This document shows, in pieces, positions 43,802 through 53,017 of a stretch of DNA of 64,000 bases. This DNA comes from an uncultured Spirochaetales bacterium (GTDB lineage: Bacteria > Spirochaetota > Spirochaetia > Sphaerochaetales > Sphaerochaetaceae): NCBI GenBank assembly GCA_949282255.1, contig CASDPA010000004.1, positions 1-64,000 on the forward strand. The letters are read 5' to 3'. A program made the position numbers and the translations under genes. The first letter of the stretch is position 1. Every line of letters begins with the position of its first letter. The notes under the pieces were generated by a model. The model did no database searches and was not told the origin of the DNA. It saw nothing but the letters and a program-made list of their open reading frames with translations.

Positions 43802-44974
43802 TCACACCTTCCTTGTGCTCATACTTCTGATTTTACTTATTATCGGAGGAAGCTTCTGCAATACGTAATCCACATCCTCCATGCTGTTGTAGCGACCGAA
43901 TGAAAATCTTATCGATCCATGCGCAAGCTCGACATCCAACCCGGAGGCAAGAAGGACATAACTTGGTTCCAAGGATCCAGAAGCGCATGCACTTCCTGTG
44001 GAAACCTCTATACCTTCCAAATCGAGATAAAGAAGTATCGATTCCCCTTCTGCAGAAACAAAGGAGACATCAAGGGTTCCCGGAAGCGCCGTATCATAAT
44101 CGTCCGATCCATTGAACACCACATTGTCTATGCTCTCCTCTATTCCACGCTTCAAGGCCGTCCTCATGGCCCACAGCTTGGACCTTTCCTCAGCAAGGCC
44201 CTCTTTTGCAAGCTCTGCGGCTTTGCCCAAACCTATTATAGCCTGGTTGTTGTAAGTGCCGGCGCGCAGCCCTCCTTCCTGATGGCCGCCATGAAGATAG
44301 GGGCTGCGTGGAGCGCCCTTCCTGATATAAAGCGCACCCACCCCTTTCGGCCCATAGAACTTATGTCCGCTCAATGTGAGGTAATCGACATCCAAGGCAT
44401 TCACATCCACAGGGATTTTACCTATCGCCTGGGTTGCATCGGTATGGACATACGAACCGTATTTCCTGGCCATCCTGCTCACCTCTGCAACCGGCTGGAT
44501 CACTCCCGACTCGTTGTTTGCGGTCATTACGGACACCAGGGCGACATCATCGCCCATCAAGCCTTCCAAAGCCTTGAGATCTATCATGCCCATCTCATCA
44601 ACAGGGCAGAAATCGATCTTATAACCCTTTCTCTTCAAATATTTCGCAGTCTCAACAGAAGCGGGATGCTCAACCGCGCTCAAAACTATCCTGTTGCGCA
44701 AATCACCATCATCGGCTCTGTCGCGGAAAATATTGAATACTGTATTGTTCCCTTCGGTGGAACCGCTGGTGAAAAATATCTCGCTGCTTTCAGATCCCAA
44801 AAGCTCAGCGACCTTTCCTCTCGCCCACAGGATGGCACTTTCAGCCATTCTTCCCATGGCATGCATGCTGGAAGCGTTGCCATAGAGGTCTTCGTTTTCC
44901 CTCATGATCTCCTTTACTTCCGGCGCCATCGCCGTTGTGGCGTTATTATCCAAATAGACATATCTGTCTGCCAT
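43802..44974 (-). CDS. nifS: Cysteine desulfurase NifS
   Basis: 390 aa PLP enzyme supplying sulfane sulfur. N-terminal VYLDNNATT, the PLP lysine in LSGHKFYGPKGVGALY (about residue 203), and the active-site loop STGSACASGSLEPSYVL with the persulfide Cys. AAGGAAA precedes the ATG. Operon nifS-nifU-XRE. Confidence 0.95.
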   Translation of the reverse strand: MADRYVYLDNNATTAMAPEVKEIMRENEDLYGNASSMHAMGRMAESAILWARGKVAELLGSESSEIFFTSGSTEGNNTVFNIFRDRADDGDLRNRIVLSAVEHPASVETAKYLKRKGYKIDFCPVDEMGMIDLKALEGLMGDDVALVSVMTANNESGVIQPVAEVSRMARKYGSYVHTDATQAIGKIPVDVNALDVDYLTLSGHKFYGPKGVGALYIRKGAPRSPYLHGGHQEGGLRAGTYNNQAIIGLGKAAELAKEGLAEERSKLWAMRTALKRGIEESIDNVVFNGSDDYDTALPGTLDVSFVSAEGESILLYLDLEGIEVSTGSACASGSLEPSYVLLASGLDVELAHGSIRFSFGRYNSMEDVDYVLQKLPPIISKIRSMSTRKV

Positions 44975-45019
44975 TATGATGTTTCCTTATATGAATAAAA
45001 ATTAGCCATTATCACGACT

Positions 45020-45337
45020 CTAGTCAAGCTTATCGGTTTCTGCGTCCTTTCCATAGGAAAGGATGAGCTTCTTGTCCTTCACAAAACGGATGTGATGCTT
45101 CTTCGCCCAAAGCACATAACGGCACCCGGGAGGAAGATAAGAAGCGAAACAAGCCCTGAAAAGATTGACCTTCATGCACCGCTCGCATTTTTCAAACCTT
45201 TTTTCATATACCGTGCAAAGCCCGGAGACGGTATCCAGATAATCACAAGTTATGTCGCTTATTATCAGATAATCGCCATCAATGATTTTCTCATGGCAGC
45301 AAAGCGAACAGCGGGAACATATGTCCTCCCACTTCAT
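45020..45337 (-). CDS. YkgJ/YcgN-type cysteine-cluster protein
   Basis: 105 aa. CSRCSLCCHEK at the N-terminus, ITCDYLDTVSGLCTVYEKRFEKCERC in the middle and LPPGCRYVLWAKKH near the end: eight or more conserved cysteines of the UPF0153/UPF0260 group, thought to bind iron or zinc. It overlaps surE by 4 nt. Exact role unknown. Confidence 0.85.
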   Translation of the reverse strand: MKWEDICSRCSLCCHEKIIDGDYLIISDITCDYLDTVSGLCTVYEKRFEKCERCMKVNLFRACFASYLPPGCRYVLWAKKHHIRFVKDKKLILSYGKDAETDKLD

Positions 45338-46074
45338 TTGAAGATATCCTTCAATGCCTCGAAGGTCGGAGCATGACTGAAATTACCAATGGCAACTGCA
45401 CTTATGGAGGCATAGCCCTCACCACATGCCTCTATGTCATTCAGATATCCGTCTATATGAAATTCCTTCCGTGCAACGGAATCTATGCGCACAACATCCG
45501 TATCCCCATCCCTTCTAATCAGCCTGACCTCGTCAAGATACCTGACATCCCCAGGAATCGTAAGCTTCATGCATCCGTTGAAATCAGGAGGGAAATTCAG
45601 ATTGAGAAAGCACTTGTCATCCAGAAAGGGCATGAGCAAAGGAAGATTGTCGGCAAAAAAACGGGCGCATCTGTCAAAATCCTTTCCCTCGCTTGAAAGT
45701 GCGATTGCCTTCCAAGAACAAAGGACTGCCTCCCTGGCCGCACCGCATGTTCCGGAATAAGTTATGTCCGAAGCGAGATTATAGCCGTGGTTTATCCCAG
45801 AGACCACAAGATCGGGATCTCCCGGAAAAAGGGAATGCTCATACCTTTTCGCATAGAGCACACAATCGACAGGAGTTCCGGTCATATGGTAATGGTTTAC
45901 ATCATACCTTGTTATTTCCAGATCGCTTCCAATGGTCATGGCATGGGATTTTCCGCTCATCTGCGTCTTTGGTGCGCTGACCCAGATTTCGTGACCATAG
46001 GAGGAAAGCACCTTCTCCAAAACCTTTATGCCTTCTGCCTGAAAGCCATCGTCATTAACCAAGAGAATCTTCAT
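45334..46074 (-). CDS. surE: 5'/3'-nucleotidase SurE
   Basis: 246 aa. MKILLVNDDGFQAEG carries the Asp-Asp metal ligands; SGKSHAMT the ligand Ser; GTPVDCVLYA and VVSGINHGYN (Asn) follow, then DITYSGTCGAAREA. A metal-dependent nucleotidase of stress survival and nucleotide salvage. Its first 20 nt overlap the upstream GHMP gene. Confidence 0.95.
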   Translation of the reverse strand: MKILLVNDDGFQAEGIKVLEKVLSSYGHEIWVSAPKTQMSGKSHAMTIGSDLEITRYDVNHYHMTGTPVDCVLYAKRYEHSLFPGDPDLVVSGINHGYNLASDITYSGTCGAAREAVLCSWKAIALSSEGKDFDRCARFFADNLPLLMPFLDDKCFLNLNFPPDFNGCMKLTIPGDVRYLDEVRLIRRDGDTDVVRIDSVARKEFHIDGYLNDIEACGEGYASISAVAIGNFSHAPTFEALKDIFK

Positions 46075-47227
46075 CGTCGTAGAGTATCCTCACACCGCCG
46101 GTAGGCGAAAAATGTCTCAATGAGGCATGAAAATCGAAAATATGCTCATATTCCTCGATCCTATCCTCGTAATAGCGTTTGAGATCGTTCTCACCAACGA
46201 CAAGAATATGTCCACTAAGCCCCATGGCTATGAGGGATGAGGCATAGATATGCGGGTTCTCCCCATTTCTCTTGATCAGCCACTCGACTTCGGGACATGT
46301 GACCTCAAGATCCTCGCTGATGCCATCCTGCTGCTCAAGCAATATCTTGCAAAAATGGTTTCTATCCTTGTCCTTGAGAGCATCCCAGGCCTTAAGGGCC
46401 CTATGCGATTCGGAGATTGTGAAATTCACATATCTCATGCACTCTTCGCTTATATCCCCCTTTCTGTAACGCACTTCCCTCATCGATATGTCGCGCAGCT
46501 TCATCCCCTTTGGAATTATCTTCTTAAGAGTCTCCATCGTATCCTTCGTCTTTTGGAAAACCTTGCGTTCCTCCTCATAAAGTATGTTCTTGGGAATGCC
46601 GCAATCGAGGATATATGATGTTATCTGCTCGTTGTCAAAAGGATTCTCCATGGTCTGGTAGGAATATGTCTCCAAATCAAAAAGGACGAGCTCCTTTTTC
46701 TTTATGATGAAGAGTGTCAGAAGCTCACGGAGCTTGCACGAGCCGTTGGAATAAGCATTCGAGGCATGAGCTATGCGCAGCATGTCGTTGAGACCGAGCC
46801 CAAGATTGAAAAGCTCATTGAAACCTATCAAAAAGCCGGCGGCAACCGCAGCCGAAAGGGTGTCATAGTCGGAATGGGCGGTTCTTCCGGTGATGCTCAC
46901 ATCCATTCCAGGAAGCACTATGCCATCATGCTGCAGAGCTAAAAAGATGGCTTTCACAGTGGATATCCATTTATCATCAGCCTTGCATTTAAGCCCTATC
47001 AGCTGAAATTTTTTCCTATCCTGTATGGTATGGTTGTAGACTCTGACCGTGCTATCCTTTCTCCTTGAAATCGCCAGCCGGAGGCCCTGGTCATTCGTAC
47101 ACATAAGAGCATAGCCGGAGCAATAGTCGGAATATGCCCCGAGTATGGTCATCACCCCCGGCACATCGACTACAACTTCCGGCTCTTCGCCATATTCATT
47201 CTTATGATGGATCAGCACCCTGTACAT
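46055..47227 (-). CDS. Degenerate galactokinase-like GHMP-fold protein
   Basis: 390 aa. The overall course matches galactokinase, but key motifs are changed: VPGVMTILGAYSDYCSGY stands where GRVNLIGEHTDYNGG is expected (Glu and His lost, Asp kept); the ATP loop reads DYDTLSAAVAAG; and the MDQ catalytic-Asp motif is not found. Likely an inactive or repurposed relative, perhaps a sensor. AAGAGG precedes the ATG. First gene of a three-gene operon with surE and the cysteine-cluster gene. Confidence 0.7.
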   Translation of the reverse strand: MYRVLIHHKNEYGEEPEVVVDVPGVMTILGAYSDYCSGYALMCTNDQGLRLAISRRKDSTVRVYNHTIQDRKKFQLIGLKCKADDKWISTVKAIFLALQHDGIVLPGMDVSITGRTAHSDYDTLSAAVAAGFLIGFNELFNLGLGLNDMLRIAHASNAYSNGSCKLRELLTLFIIKKKELVLFDLETYSYQTMENPFDNEQITSYILDCGIPKNILYEEERKVFQKTKDTMETLKKIIPKGMKLRDISMREVRYRKGDISEECMRYVNFTISESHRALKAWDALKDKDRNHFCKILLEQQDGISEDLEVTCPEVEWLIKRNGENPHIYASSLIAMGLSGHILVVGENDLKRYYEDRIEEYEHIFDFHASLRHFSPTGGVRILYDDEDSLG

Positions 47228-47308
47228 AAAAAAATCCTCTTAATTTATGATTACATTAGTTTTGCGCGGAAGCAACAAAATTTTACCATGCGCAGGCGCT
47301 GTAAAAAA

Positions 47309-47333
47309 GAAAAAAGCCTTCCCGGAGGAAGGC
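47309..47333 (-). terminator. Terminator of rho-rpmE
   Basis: Minus strand: GCCTTCC, TCCG loop, GGAAGGC, then T6. Confidence 0.85.
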
Positions 47334-47351
47334 CGCCCATACGGAAAACAA

Positions 47352-47558
47352 TTACTTCGTTTCCCTGTTGTATCTCTTGTTGAAGCGCTCGACACGTCCG
47401 GTCGTATCCACAAGCTTCTGCGTTCCTGTAAAGAACGGATGACATGCGGAACAGATTTCAACCGTCAGGTTCTTGCTTGTCGTCTTGGTTTTGATTACGT
47501 TGCCGCAGGAGCAGCGTACTTCCTGCAATTCATACTTTGGATGGATATCCTTCTTCAT
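47352..47558 (-). CDS. rpmE: Ribosomal protein L31, zinc-binding form
   Basis: 68 aa. [24 protein letters not shown] and [30 protein letters not shown] are diagnostic; CSC and CSAC supply the zinc cysteines. The start follows GGAGGAAAGGAAG; an in-frame ATG seven codons upstream is inside the ribosome-binding site region. Downstream of rho, an arrangement seen in other bacteria. Confidence 0.96.
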   Translation of the reverse strand: MKKDIHPKYELQEVRCSCGNVIKTKTTSKNLTVEICSACHPFFTGTQKLVDTTGRVERFNKRYNRETK

Positions 47559-47617
47559 CTTCCTTTCCTCCGGATTCATATGTAATTCCGCCTGCTTTCA
47601 CAGACGGGGTATGTCAA

Positions 47618-49525
47618 TCACAAGCCTCTCTGCATAGCCTGATTCACCGCTTGGGCGTTCATGCTGTCCAGGAACTCCTTATTGTTATTATTTTTCTTCA
47701 TTTTGTCAATAAGAGAAACGGACATGTCCATATCATCAAGGTTGCCAAAAGCGGTCCTGAGCAGGAAAACCCTGGTCAGCACATCTTCAGCAAGAAGCAG
47801 GTCATCCCTTCTCGTTCCGCTCTTTTTGATGTTGATGGCAGGGAACTTGCGGTTATCCGCCATCTTCCTGTCCAAAACAATCTCGTTGTTGCCGGTTCCC
47901 TTGAATTCCTCAAAGATGACTTCGTCCATCCTGGATCCGGTATCGATGAGTGCGGTCGAAATTATTGTAAGGGAGCCTCCCTGCTCTATGTTCCTGGCCG
48001 CACCAAAGAATCTCTTCGGCTTATGGAGGGCATTGGAATCGACACCACCGGAAAGGATCTTGCCCGAAGCGGGCACAGTCTGGTTGTAAGCCCTGGCAAG
48101 GCGGGTTATCGAATCGAGAAGAATGACAACATCCTTCTTATATTCGACCATCCTCTTTGCCTTCTCTATGACCATCTCAGCAACCTGCACATGATGTGTG
48201 GCCTGTTCGTCGAAGGTGGAGGCTACGACCTCTGCATTGACATTTCTCCTCATGTCTGTAACCTCTTCAGGGCGCTCATCGACAAGAAGGACTATCAAAT
48301 ACACCTCGGGATGGTTTGTGGTGATGGCGTTGGCTATCTTCTGCATCAACACAGTTTTTCCAGTTCTTGGAGGGGCGACAATAAGCGATCTCTGCCCCTT
48401 TCCGATCGGGCAGAACAGATCAACAACCCTTGTGGAAAGATCTCCGGGCTTTCCTTCCTCCACAACCTCCAGATGAAGACGCTCATCTGGAAACAAAGGA
48501 GTCAATGTATCGAATGGAGCGCGCAGCTTTGCCATCTTCGGCTCTTCGTTGTTGACCTTGAACACCCTTATCATTGCCGCAGCTTTTTCCCCATCGCGAG
48601 GAGCGCGGATCTGACCGTAAACGAGATCGCCGGTCTTAAGGCCTGTAGCCTTTATCACGGGAGCTGAGACATACACATCCTCCCCTCCGGGCAGATAATT
48701 GTTTACAGCATACCTCAGATACCCGTATCCCCCCTCCTGAATGATATCGAGAATACCTTCGACAAGCAGCGCACCGCCGCCTTGGGAATGCAAACGACAC
48801 ATTTTGTATATGAGCTCGGTCTTTCTGGAATCGAGGATGACATCTTCCGCAATTCCCATGCTTCTGGCCTGCTGCCTGAGTTCATCTATATGCTTTGTGG
48901 TCAAAACAGAAAGGAACATCTTCGGGGCATCCGGATTCTCCTCCAGATTGACCTCCATAGGATAATCCTCCCTTTGGCTTTTCTTTCCGTTCTTCTTCTT
49001 TCCGTAACGCTCGAATTTGGACTCATATTTCCCTTTCTGGGCATTACCGTCCTTTTCGTCCTGGCCTCCCTGGTCTTGGAAATCATACTGTGCTTCTTCC
49101 TCTGAGGGCTCCTGGCAGGAAGCTTCCTCACCCTGCTCGGAAGCCTGCTGGCAGCCATCCTCGGGCATATACTCATCGGAATCCGTCTGGACAGGCATGC
49201 TTTCCAAGCTTTCCTGTGTGGTGTCCGGCTCCATCCCCATGCCCTCTTCCAAAGCAACATCTTGCCCTGCCGATTCGAAAAGATCAGGCTCGGAAGGCTC
49301 AAAAGCCTCATCCTTTTTCTTTTTGATCTTGACCTTCGGTCTGATTTTGAACACCTTCTTTTCTGCAGCTGGAGCTTCCGGCTCCTTAACTGATGTCTCC
49401 TCGATTTTCTCTTTCTTTTCCTTTTCCACGGCCTTTGCCGTACTCTTCTTGGGTCTTCCCCTTCTTTTTTTGGTTTCTTGGACAACCTGCTGTTCGTCAG
49501 CAACATTCATGGTCTCTTCAGCCAT
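47618..49525 (-). CDS. rho: Transcription termination factor Rho with long N-terminal insertion
   Basis: 635 aa. The catalytic core is standard: [27 protein letters not shown] (Rho N-domain), [14 protein letters not shown] (cold-shock-like RNA-binding fold), Walker [11 protein letters not shown] and Walker [17 protein letters not shown]. About 190 residues before it are low-complexity: a basic KKRRGRPKK stretch, Lys-rich and Glu-rich segments, then a Gln/Glu/Asp-rich run and KKKNGKKS. Such insertions occur in some phyla. The start MAEETMN is chosen over an ATG five codons upstream. Confidence 0.95.
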   Translation of the reverse strand: MAEETMNVADEQQVVQETKKRRGRPKKSTAKAVEKEKKEKIEETSVKEPEAPAAEKKVFKIRPKVKIKKKKDEAFEPSEPDLFESAGQDVALEEGMGMEPDTTQESLESMPVQTDSDEYMPEDGCQQASEQGEEASCQEPSEEEAQYDFQDQGGQDEKDGNAQKGKYESKFERYGKKKNGKKSQREDYPMEVNLEENPDAPKMFLSVLTTKHIDELRQQARSMGIAEDVILDSRKTELIYKMCRLHSQGGGALLVEGILDIIQEGGYGYLRYAVNNYLPGGEDVYVSAPVIKATGLKTGDLVYGQIRAPRDGEKAAAMIRVFKVNNEEPKMAKLRAPFDTLTPLFPDERLHLEVVEEGKPGDLSTRVVDLFCPIGKGQRSLIVAPPRTGKTVLMQKIANAITTNHPEVYLIVLLVDERPEEVTDMRRNVNAEVVASTFDEQATHHVQVAEMVIEKAKRMVEYKKDVVILLDSITRLARAYNQTVPASGKILSGGVDSNALHKPKRFFGAARNIEQGGSLTIISTALIDTGSRMDEVIFEEFKGTGNNEIVLDRKMADNRKFPAINIKKSGTRRDDLLLAEDVLTRVFLLRTAFGNLDDMDMSVSLIDKMKKNNNNKEFLDSMNAQAVNQAMQRGL

Positions 49526-49619
49526 TAAAATCAACTCCAAATATAACTAAAAGAATTTCCAAAAATATATAAATTAATTATTTGATTTTTATATCAGGAA
49601 AAATGGATTTACCTTCACA

Positions 49620-49648
49620 ACTATATTCCCTGAAAGGGAGTATGTCAA
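49620..49648 (-). promoter_or_regulatory. rho promoter
   Basis: Minus strand: TTGACA (49643-49648), 17 nt, TATAGT (49620-49625). It gives an AT-rich leader of about 90 nt before rho, long enough for the autoregulation by attenuation known in other bacteria. Confidence 0.7.
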
Positions 49649-49686
49649 CTTACCGAAGAAAAAAATGATACAAAATGGTACGATTG

Positions 49687-49711
49687 AAAAAAGGATCCAC
49701 AAAGGATCCTT
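49687..49711 (-). terminator. Terminator of TTT operon 2
   Basis: Minus strand: AAGGATCC, TTTGT loop, GGATCCTT, then T4. Confidence 0.85.
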
Positions 49712-49719
49712 AAAACAGG

Positions 49720-50769
49720 TCATCGGTCCACCTTTATTGGAACACCTTCCCTGCAACTCTTATAAACGGCCTCAATGATACTAACTGCCTTACGGCCTTC
49801 GACTCCATCCACCAAGGGCTTCCTATCATGTTCCACTGCTTCTATAAAATCCTCAAACTCCTTCTTATGCCCTTCATATCCTATACTCTTCGGATCGGAT
49901 GCCCCTCCTCCAGAGATGGTTGAAGAAAACCGCATCCTTATGAGTTCATCATCTTCGTTCTCATCTTTGAATCTCCATTCCTTTATGGATTCTTCCTCCA
50001 GAACTATGGAACCTTCTGTTCCGAGAATTTCAATCCTTTTATAAAAACCAGGCCATACGGCTGTGGAAGCCTCAATAACCCCTAGTGCACCGTTCTTGAA
50101 TTTTACAGTTGAGACCAGCACATCTTCTACTTCAATATTCGTATGCGAACAGATGTCGGAAATTCCGCAAACCTCTTCGACATCTCCACCAAACCACTGA
50201 AGAAGGTCGACTGCATGAATTGATTGATTCATAAGCGCTCCGCCACCGTCGATCGCAAGAGTACCACGCCAGGCTCCGGAATCATAATACTCTTGAGATC
50301 TATACCATTTCACGTATGCATCCACCATGACCAATTTCCCGAGCCTGCCTTTATCAATTGCATCCTTTACAACACGGCTGGAATCATGATAACGGCTCTG
50401 AAACACAGTCCCTAGCTTTCTTCCATTCCTTTTTGCAGCCTCTATAATATCGTTGCAACGCGACACGGTTATCTCAAGTGGTTTTTCAACAATGATATCA
50501 AAACCTGCATCCAATGCAGCTATGGATACATCTCGATGGCATCCACTTGGTGTGGTTATTGTAACAATGTCCATTTGCTTATCAGAAAGAAATGCATCAA
50601 GATCTGAATAAGCTTTACCGCCAAACTCCGATGCAAAACTCTGCGCTCTTCCCTCGACAGGATCATAGCCTGCATAAAACCGAGCATTTGGTATATCATT
50701 AATGGCACGAGCATGAAATCTAGCTATGGTTCCAAGACCGATTATGCCAAAATTATAAATCTTTCCCAT
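49720..50769 (-). CDS. Gfo/Idh/MocA oxidoreductase, operon 2 last gene
   Basis: 349 aa, the same length as the operon 1 enzyme and closely related to it. Rossmann GIIGLGTIARFHARAI, EKPLEIT lysine motif and the GAWRGTLAIDGGGALMN block in the C-terminal domain. Near-identity in residues 148-185 suggests both act on the same or a very similar substrate. Ends 9 nt before the operon terminator. Confidence 0.92.
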   Translation of the reverse strand: MGKIYNFGIIGLGTIARFHARAINDIPNARFYAGYDPVEGRAQSFASEFGGKAYSDLDAFLSDKQMDIVTITTPSGCHRDVSIAALDAGFDIIVEKPLEITVSRCNDIIEAAKRNGRKLGTVFQSRYHDSSRVVKDAIDKGRLGKLVMVDAYVKWYRSQEYYDSGAWRGTLAIDGGGALMNQSIHAVDLLQWFGGDVEEVCGISDICSHTNIEVEDVLVSTVKFKNGALGVIEASTAVWPGFYKRIEILGTEGSIVLEEESIKEWRFKDENEDDELIRMRFSSTISGGGASDPKSIGYEGHKKEFEDFIEAVEHDRKPLVDGVEGRKAVSIIEAVYKSCREGVPIKVDR

Positions 50770-50772
50770 ATT

Positions 50773-51855
50773 CTAACTCCTTTTTTCAGAGGCTTTGAGC
50801 GAAGCCTCAACCGCAAGCCTCATTGAAGAAATGACATGCTGCTGTGTCATCACCTCTTCTGTTCTGTTCAATGAATCCAATATGAAAGCAGGAAAGAAAG
50901 GGAATCCCATCTGTCCATGTACTGAATAAACATTCTCACCCAGCCCATCAACAATATAAACATAATCTGATGCATCATTTTGTGCAATGTCGACGTATTT
51001 TCGTATCTCGATAGTACCTTTTGTACCAACAACAAACACACGGCCATCCCCCCACGCACCAAGGCCAGAAGGAGTGAACCAGTCAACGCGTACTATTCCG
51101 GTCGCACCATTGGTGCCTAAAAGCGTGCACTCTCCATAATCATGGAAATAAGGGTGGTCTGGATTGGCATAATTTGCCTCATAGGCATGTGTGATATCAG
51201 CCTCTTCGTTGCCTGTATATGTCAGAAACTGCTCAATCTGGTGCGAGCCTATGTCACATAATATCGAACCGTTTTTATCAGGATCAAAAAACCAAGAGGG
51301 ACGAGAATCAGAGTTTAACCTGTGTGGTGCGAGTATAGTTACATGTACAACCCGCCCAATTCTTCCTTTCTTGATTTCCTGCTCTGCGAAAACAGCTCCT
51401 TCTACATGTATGCGCTCGCCGAAATATACCATGTATTTTCTTTTTGTCTCAGCACATGCCTCTCGCACACATTCGACTTCTTCCAAAGTAAGAGCTCCGG
51501 GCTTATCACAGAAATAGTCCTTGCCGGCCTTCATAACCTTGATTCCGAGTCGTGCCCGCATGCATGGAACAGCTGCAGATACGACCAGATGTATGTCGGG
51601 ATCATTAATCACTTCTTCTTCACTCTTTGAAACTCTTGTTCCTGGATATCTCCGGCAAAATGCATTCATAAGCTCTATATCATCATCATAGACAGACACA
51701 AGAGTCGCACCTGCTTCCAAAAGTCCGTTGGTCATCGCAAATACATGCCCATGCTTCAGACCGCAAATGGAGAATCGAAATTCATCCTTCTTCACTACTT
51801 TCTTGATTTCACCCGAAAACTCAGGTGCATAATTCATTCCATCGCTTTTCTGCAT
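50773..51855 (-). CDS. Gfo/Idh/MocA oxidoreductase, divergent, operon 2
   Basis: 360 aa. Rossmann start FRFSICGLKHGHVFAMTNGL, where the usual G-x-G-x-x-G is GLKHGH; then FCDKPGALTLEEV as the EKP-like motif and CDIGSHQIEQFLTY in the C-terminal domain. DKPGA and the DIGSHQIEQ block place it in a branch different from the other two oxidoreductases. The start ATG 51855 has GAGG 6 nt upstream; the longer frame overlaps the previous gene. Confidence 0.85.
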   Translation of the reverse strand: MQKSDGMNYAPEFSGEIKKVVKKDEFRFSICGLKHGHVFAMTNGLLEAGATLVSVYDDDIELMNAFCRRYPGTRVSKSEEEVINDPDIHLVVSAAVPCMRARLGIKVMKAGKDYFCDKPGALTLEEVECVREACAETKRKYMVYFGERIHVEGAVFAEQEIKKGRIGRVVHVTILAPHRLNSDSRPSWFFDPDKNGSILCDIGSHQIEQFLTYTGNEEADITHAYEANYANPDHPYFHDYGECTLLGTNGATGIVRVDWFTPSGLGAWGDGRVFVVGTKGTIEIRKYVDIAQNDASDYVYIVDGLGENVYSVHGQMGFPFFPAFILDSLNRTEEVMTQQHVISSMRLAVEASLKASEKRS

Positions 51856-51886
51856 ACACATCCTCAATAGGGATGGACATCCCTTG

Positions 51887-53017
51887 TCAGAAATAGAACC
51901 TGATTCCTTCCTCGGCCGCAACATACGCACCATAAACGGCCTTCACAGTCATAATTGCCAGATCCAATCCAGATTCTGGCTCTTTACCAGTAGTATACGA
52001 CAAGAGAAAATCCTCGAGTTCGCCGACATATCCGCGCATCTCATGCTCGGATACAAATACACTCTGCCAACCGGCCTTATGCTCCACTTTCTCCGTGATA
52101 TATACCCCATCAACAAGCTCGGGACGCCCATTATAGCAAACCAGGGCGTTATTGGGGGCCATATCGGCATAAAGGCATGAAGCTGGTGTATAGGCCTCGA
52201 TTCTGTTACGCACCCCACCAACAACAATATCTGATCCGGTGATAATCATCTTGCTTCCGTCCGAAAACGTATACACTGCTTCAGCCATATCCTCGACATC
52301 AAATGCATCAGACTGCAATACTCCTTTATCAGAAAGTGTATTTCCAATTTGTGAGCAATCGGCGACAACGCTCTCGAGCCTCACTTTGGACTCCTTCAAT
52401 TTAAGATAAATACAAGCCGAAAGAGGATGGCAGCCTTGACGTATAAGCGAGCCTCCGCCCGTTTTTTCCCAAAATCGCGCCGCTTGGGCATGTGAACCGC
52501 TATGCGCTTCTTCTCCCTTGAGGACAATCAGCTTCTCTTTTGAAGTCTCAAGCATGTCCAACATCTTCCGTACCGATGGGGCATAAATATAGTTCTCAGC
52601 ATAGAATACCTTTGCAGATGGCTTTTCAGCAAGAAAATGCTTGAGATCTTCCATCTGTTCCATTACATGGCTGTACATTTTTCTTTTGCTAACTGAGCCA
52701 GAGGTAAAACATCCAGAAAGCGGCTTTTCGACAATAACGGCCTTATTGCCAGACACAGCCGCTTTTATGTAATCAATATGCGAATCCGGAGGTGTGATAA
52801 CATCGATGATGTCTATGCTCTCATCTTCCAACAGCCTATTAAAATCATCACAATAATAAGAGAAGCCGTATTTCTCGGCAAACATAGAAGAATTGGATTT
52901 ATTTCGGCTGAATACTCCGACAAGCTCCACATCGAATCCAGGAACTCTTTTGAATGCTTCTGCATGGATGGCTGCGGCAAAGCCGCAGCCTACGAATCCC
53001 ACACCAATTTTATTCAT
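51887..53017 (-). CDS. Gfo/Idh/MocA oxidoreductase, operon 2
   Basis: 376 aa. Rossmann IGVGFVGCGFAAAIHAEAF (residues 3-21), VEKPLSG motif, and the C-terminal GGGSLIRQGCHPLSACIYL. Its ATG overlaps the end of tctA by 8 nt (GGTGGGAATC precedes it). It is the first of three oxidoreductase genes in a row, suggesting a stepwise oxidation and epimerisation of one imported compound. Confidence 0.88.
   Translation of the reverse strand: MNKIGVGFVGCGFAAAIHAEAFKRVPGFDVELVGVFSRNKSNSSMFAEKYGFSYYCDDFNRLLEDESIDIIDVITPPDSHIDYIKAAVSGNKAVIVEKPLSGCFTSGSVSKRKMYSHVMEQMEDLKHFLAEKPSAKVFYAENYIYAPSVRKMLDMLETSKEKLIVLKGEEAHSGSHAQAARFWEKTGGGSLIRQGCHPLSACIYLKLKESKVRLESVVADCSQIGNTLSDKGVLQSDAFDVEDMAEAVYTFSDGSKMIITGSDIVVGGVRNRIEAYTPASCLYADMAPNNALVCYNGRPELVDGVYITEKVEHKAGWQSVFVSEHEMRGYVGELEDFLLSYTTGKEPESGLDLAIMTVKAVYGAYVAAEEGIRFYF

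Noticed and set aside
43919-44998. 359-codon plus-strand frame opposite nifS
   Set aside because: Mirror of nifS, running over its start region without a promoter or ribosome-binding site.
47537-48667. 376-codon plus-strand frame opposite rho and rpmE
   Set aside because: Covers parts of two confirmed minus-strand genes and shows no domain.
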